The notes below the pieces were generated by a model. The model was not told where the DNA came from. It ran no database searches and worked only from the letters and a program-made list of their open reading frames with translations. From Planctomycetota bacterium (GTDB lineage Bacteria; Planctomycetota; GCA-002687715), in contig JABSRK010000182.1 of NCBI GenBank assembly GCA_013213915.1, positions 1 through 7,440 of the forward strand: DNA of 7,440 bases, read 5' to 3'. Positions 5,238 to 7,440 of this stretch are shown here, piece after piece; position 1 is the first letter of the stretch, and each line of letters opens with the position of its first letter. A program made the position numbers and the translations under genes.

Positions 5238-7336
5238 TGGACCCGCACCGGGGACGCCATGGCCTGCTCCTCGCGTTGGTCGTGCTGTGCGCGTTCACGG
5301 CATACGCGGGCGACCTCGACACGTACTTCGTCAAGGACGATTTCAACATCGTCCTGTTCGCCCCGGACGGGGAATTCGACGCCCAGAGCTGGTGGGATCA
5401 GCTCATCTGGCCGTCGGCGCGAGACTGGGACGACATCTGGCGTCCGATCCCGGCGCTGACATGGGCGGTGGAGTATCTAGTTTTCGGCGCTGACCCGACC
5501 GCCCTCCACATCGGCCAGGTCCTGCTGCACTGCCTGTGCTGTGCGCTCCTCTACTGGTGCGTCAACCGCCTGACATCGTTCCGCAATCCCCTCGCCGGCT
5601 TCGTCGCGGCGCTGCTCTTCGCGGTCTACCCGGTCCATCCCGAGGCCGTGCTATGGCTGACCCAGCGCACCGTGCTCATGGGGCTGGCGTTCTCGCTCGC
5701 GGCGCTGATCCTCTTCGATGTCTGGCTTCATCGGCGACGAATGCGCCACCTCGTGGGGGCGTGGATCTGCGTGGTCCTCGGCACCCTGTCCCGAGAGCAC
5801 GCCCTGCCCCTTCCTGCCGTGTTCTGCGTGCAGGCTCTGTTCATGGGACCGGAGCGTCCCCTACGCCAGCGCGCCAAGGACATCGGCTGGGTGATCGGCG
5901 TCTACGCGTGCTTCATCGCCGCATACTTTGGGTGCCGACACCTGATATGGGGACGCTTCACCGGCCCGTATTCGGGCTTCCCCAGCAACGCCGCGTACGC
6001 ACAGGCTAATGGCGTTTTCGAGCGTTTCTGGAACGAGACGATCCTGGCGGGCGTCGTCCCCGCCAACTGGCATTGGTTCAAGGGACCCGTGCTCGGCGAT
6101 TGGAGCCTCACCTGGCACGGCCTCATCGCCTGGACACTCGCCATCGTCGGCGGCTGGGCCGTTCTCCGGACGGTCCTGGCCATTCCAAAGAAGCGCGGCG
6201 CATTCGGGTTCATCGCCGTCGCCGTCACGTTCACGCTCGTCTCCTGGCTCCCCGTTTGGGAGGTGTTCTGGGTCAACAAGTACCTCCTGAATTCCCGGTC
6301 GTGGTACCACCTCATCGCATTCCTCGTCGCCTGGTTGGCCGTCGGACTCGTCGACCCGTGGACCCCAGCCAAGACGAAGGGACGCGGCGCTTTGCGCCTC
6401 GTCGTCCCTGGACTGCTCGCGATCGGCTACGCCGTAATCCTGCAAGTCAACCTCCGATCATGGGAGGGCGGCAGCGGCCAGATACGGGACATGCAGGTCG
6501 CGCTGGTGGAGCAGTCGGAGCTCCATGGGGACAAGACCATGCTCGTCGTCCTCGACACGCCGCTCGAGTATTTCGGCTGCACGACCATCTCGACATACCT
6601 GAGCACCATGATGGGACCGCCCTTCATCCGGCCGCGGGTGCCGTGCGACGCGCTGATCCAGACGGCGCGCTGGCGGTGGCTGGACCCCCTCCTGCGACCC
6701 GAGCGGCCCATACGTCGATGGCAGGACGATCTCGGGCGACCGATCAGGTACTACGTCGCGACCGTGGACCCGGTCAGCGTTCGACCCCTCTTCGGGGTGA
6801 CAGAACCGGCGCAGGGTGACTTCCCGCCGATACCGGTGTTCCCGCGTGACGGCGGGGTCGCCGCGATCGGCGCTGACGGCGTGGGCATCGTCTCCAGATC
6901 GCCGCGAACATGGCGCCCGCCTGAATCTCGAGACGTCCAGTTGCCCGCCTCTCTGAACGCCACGGCAGAGGCGAAAAAGGAGGGCCTGCACGTCACCGTG
7001 TGCTCCCCCATGGCCGTCGCATTCGACGCCGAATCCGGCCTCCACCGCTTCGTCTTGCACCTCTCCGCACCGGAACGCGAGTTCTCGTTCGAGTTGACGG
7101 TCGAACAGAATGCGCGCCGCGTCGCTGGCGCGCCGGCAGGCTCGCAACGCTTCGTCGTGGGTTTGGCTGACCTCGTTTTCGAGGGTGCCACGTTGTGGCC
7201 ACCTGAGCAGGGGGCCTTCGACGGCTATCTGCCCATCAGCTGGCGCGTAGAGGCGATGGACACGGACGGCCGATCCGTCGGGCTATCGGCGTCCTCACGG
7301 CTGCTGGTCATCGACGGGCGGCGTACCGCTCCTTGA
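5237..7336 (+). CDS. Polytopic GT-C glycosyltransferase-like protein (PMT/TMTC class) with large C-terminal soluble domain
   Basis: This is 699 residues. A helix at about 9-24 is followed by the first outer loop with FVKDDFNIV (31-39), whose acidic pair D34-D35 matches the catalytic position of GT-C enzymes. IWRPIPALTW (67-76), an HIGQVLLHCL helix and LFAVYPVHPEAVLWLTQRT (127-145) closely resemble the PMT/TMTC group, where RPL...H and HPVHTEAV segments recur. Further hydrophobic segments lie near 146-163, 171-184, 189-203, 215-232, 295-315, 322-339, 356-372 and 387-404. From about 415 the protein is soluble: a first part with LVVLDTP (437-442 region) and several cysteines, then a beta-rich part from about 570 to 695. 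Such enzymes use polyprenyl-phosphate sugars outside the membrane. ATG 5237 shares its A with the previous TGA (TGATG), so translation is coupled. The 3' end overlaps a convergent gene by 29 bases. Acceptor unknown. Confidence 0.82.
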   Translation: MDPHRGRHGLLLALVVLCAFTAYAGDLDTYFVKDDFNIVLFAPDGEFDAQSWWDQLIWPSARDWDDIWRPIPALTWAVEYLVFGADPTALHIGQVLLHCLCCALLYWCVNRLTSFRNPLAGFVAALLFAVYPVHPEAVLWLTQRTVLMGLAFSLAALILFDVWLHRRRMRHLVGAWICVVLGTLSREHALPLPAVFCVQALFMGPERPLRQRAKDIGWVIGVYACFIAAYFGCRHLIWGRFTGPYSGFPSNAAYAQANGVFERFWNETILAGVVPANWHWFKGPVLGDWSLTWHGLIAWTLAIVGGWAVLRTVLAIPKKRGAFGFIAVAVTFTLVSWLPVWEVFWVNKYLLNSRSWYHLIAFLVAWLAVGLVDPWTPAKTKGRGALRLVVPGLLAIGYAVILQVNLRSWEGGSGQIRDMQVALVEQSELHGDKTMLVVLDTPLEYFGCTTISTYLSTMMGPPFIRPRVPCDALIQTARWRWLDPLLRPERPIRRWQDDLGRPIRYYVATVDPVSVRPLFGVTEPAQGDFPPIPVFPRDGGVAAIGADGVGIVSRSPRTWRPPESRDVQLPASLNATAEAKKEGLHVTVCSPMAVAFDAESGLHRFVLHLSAPEREFSFELTVEQNARRVAGAPAGSQRFVVGLADLVFEGATLWPPEQGAFDGYLPISWRVEAMDTDGRSVGLSASSRLLVIDGRRTAP

Positions 7337-7440
7337 CCAGGTCCATCGCGGCACGGATGCACATGTCCGAGTTGAAGTAGCTGTAGTTGCCGAAGCGCCC
7401 GAGGATGTCGAGATCGGCGTCCTTGCAATACGCACGCACG
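7308..7440 (-). CDS. C-terminal end of a probable FAD-dependent (UDP-galactopyranose mutase/amine-oxidase-like) protein, 5' end outside window
   Basis: Reading the minus strand from 7439, 43 codons run without a stop to TGA at 7310-7308. The peptide contains LDILGRFGNYSYFNSDMC followed by IRAAMDLVKERYAARR. The GRFG..Y.N.D..I..A pattern is the C-terminal FAD-contacting segment of UDP-galactopyranose mutase-like and related amine-oxidase-fold flavoproteins, which often sit in polysaccharide clusters. There is no start codon in the visible part, because the gene enters from the right edge. It converges with the GT-C gene, and the last 29 bases are shared with that gene's 3' end. The protein-like composition of this frame, against an Arg-rich alternative frame, is why I accept it. 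The family call rests on about 25 residues and could instead be another FAD-dependent oxidoreductase; the coding call is firmer than the product call. Confidence 0.6.
   Translation of the reverse strand, partial: VRAYCKDADLDILGRFGNYSYFNSDMCIRAAMDLVKERYAARR

Noticed and set aside
7225..7428. A 67-codon minus-strand frame at the right edge
   Set aside because: It uses a different frame from the RFGNYSYFNSD-containing one and is Arg/Ser-rich without motifs; the neighbouring frame ending at 7308 is the real one.

Overview
The window is a GC-rich bacterial stretch (roughly two thirds G+C by eye, with strong G/C preference at third codon positions). It is densely coded and devoted to making and transferring sugars at the cell envelope. 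I see no rRNA, tRNA, CRISPR, insertion sequence or phage gene. The phylum cannot be fixed from the sequence: such gene sets occur in several high-GC groups, and no taxonomic marker is present.

Layout. (1) Bases 1-3833 form a tight plus-strand operon fragment. It holds the 3' end of one YfhO-family membrane protein (1-471), a complete second YfhO-family protein (473-3055) and a DPM1/CsbB-like family 2 glycosyltransferase (3057-3833). Both junctions consist of a stop and the next start separated by a single C. (2) Bases 3834-4304 carry no convincing gene but hold a cluster of inverted repeats: a GC-rich hairpin, a small AT-rich hairpin, and two related palindromes sharing the same arms. (3) Bases 4305-7336 are a second plus-strand pair: an NDP-sugar pyrophosphorylase-like nucleotidyltransferase, and a large polytopic GT-C protein resembling the PMT/TMTC class. 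They are joined by a TGATG stop/start overlap. (4) The right edge holds the 3' end of a minus-strand gene (7308-7440) that converges on and overlaps the GT-C gene by 29 bases. Its C-terminus resembles UDP-galactopyranose mutase/amine-oxidase-type flavoproteins.

How the genes may fit together (inference). The nucleotidyltransferase would make an activated sugar. The GT2 enzyme would load a sugar onto a polyprenyl phosphate at the cytoplasmic face. The multi-spanning proteins (two YfhO-like, one PMT-like) would use lipid-linked sugars on the outer face to decorate a glycan, teichoic-acid-like polymer, lipid or protein. The closest known parallel is the CsbB-GtcA-YfhO pathway for lipoteichoic acid glycosylation in Bacillus; no GtcA-type flippase gene is in this window. 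The acceptor and the sugar cannot be read from the sequence.
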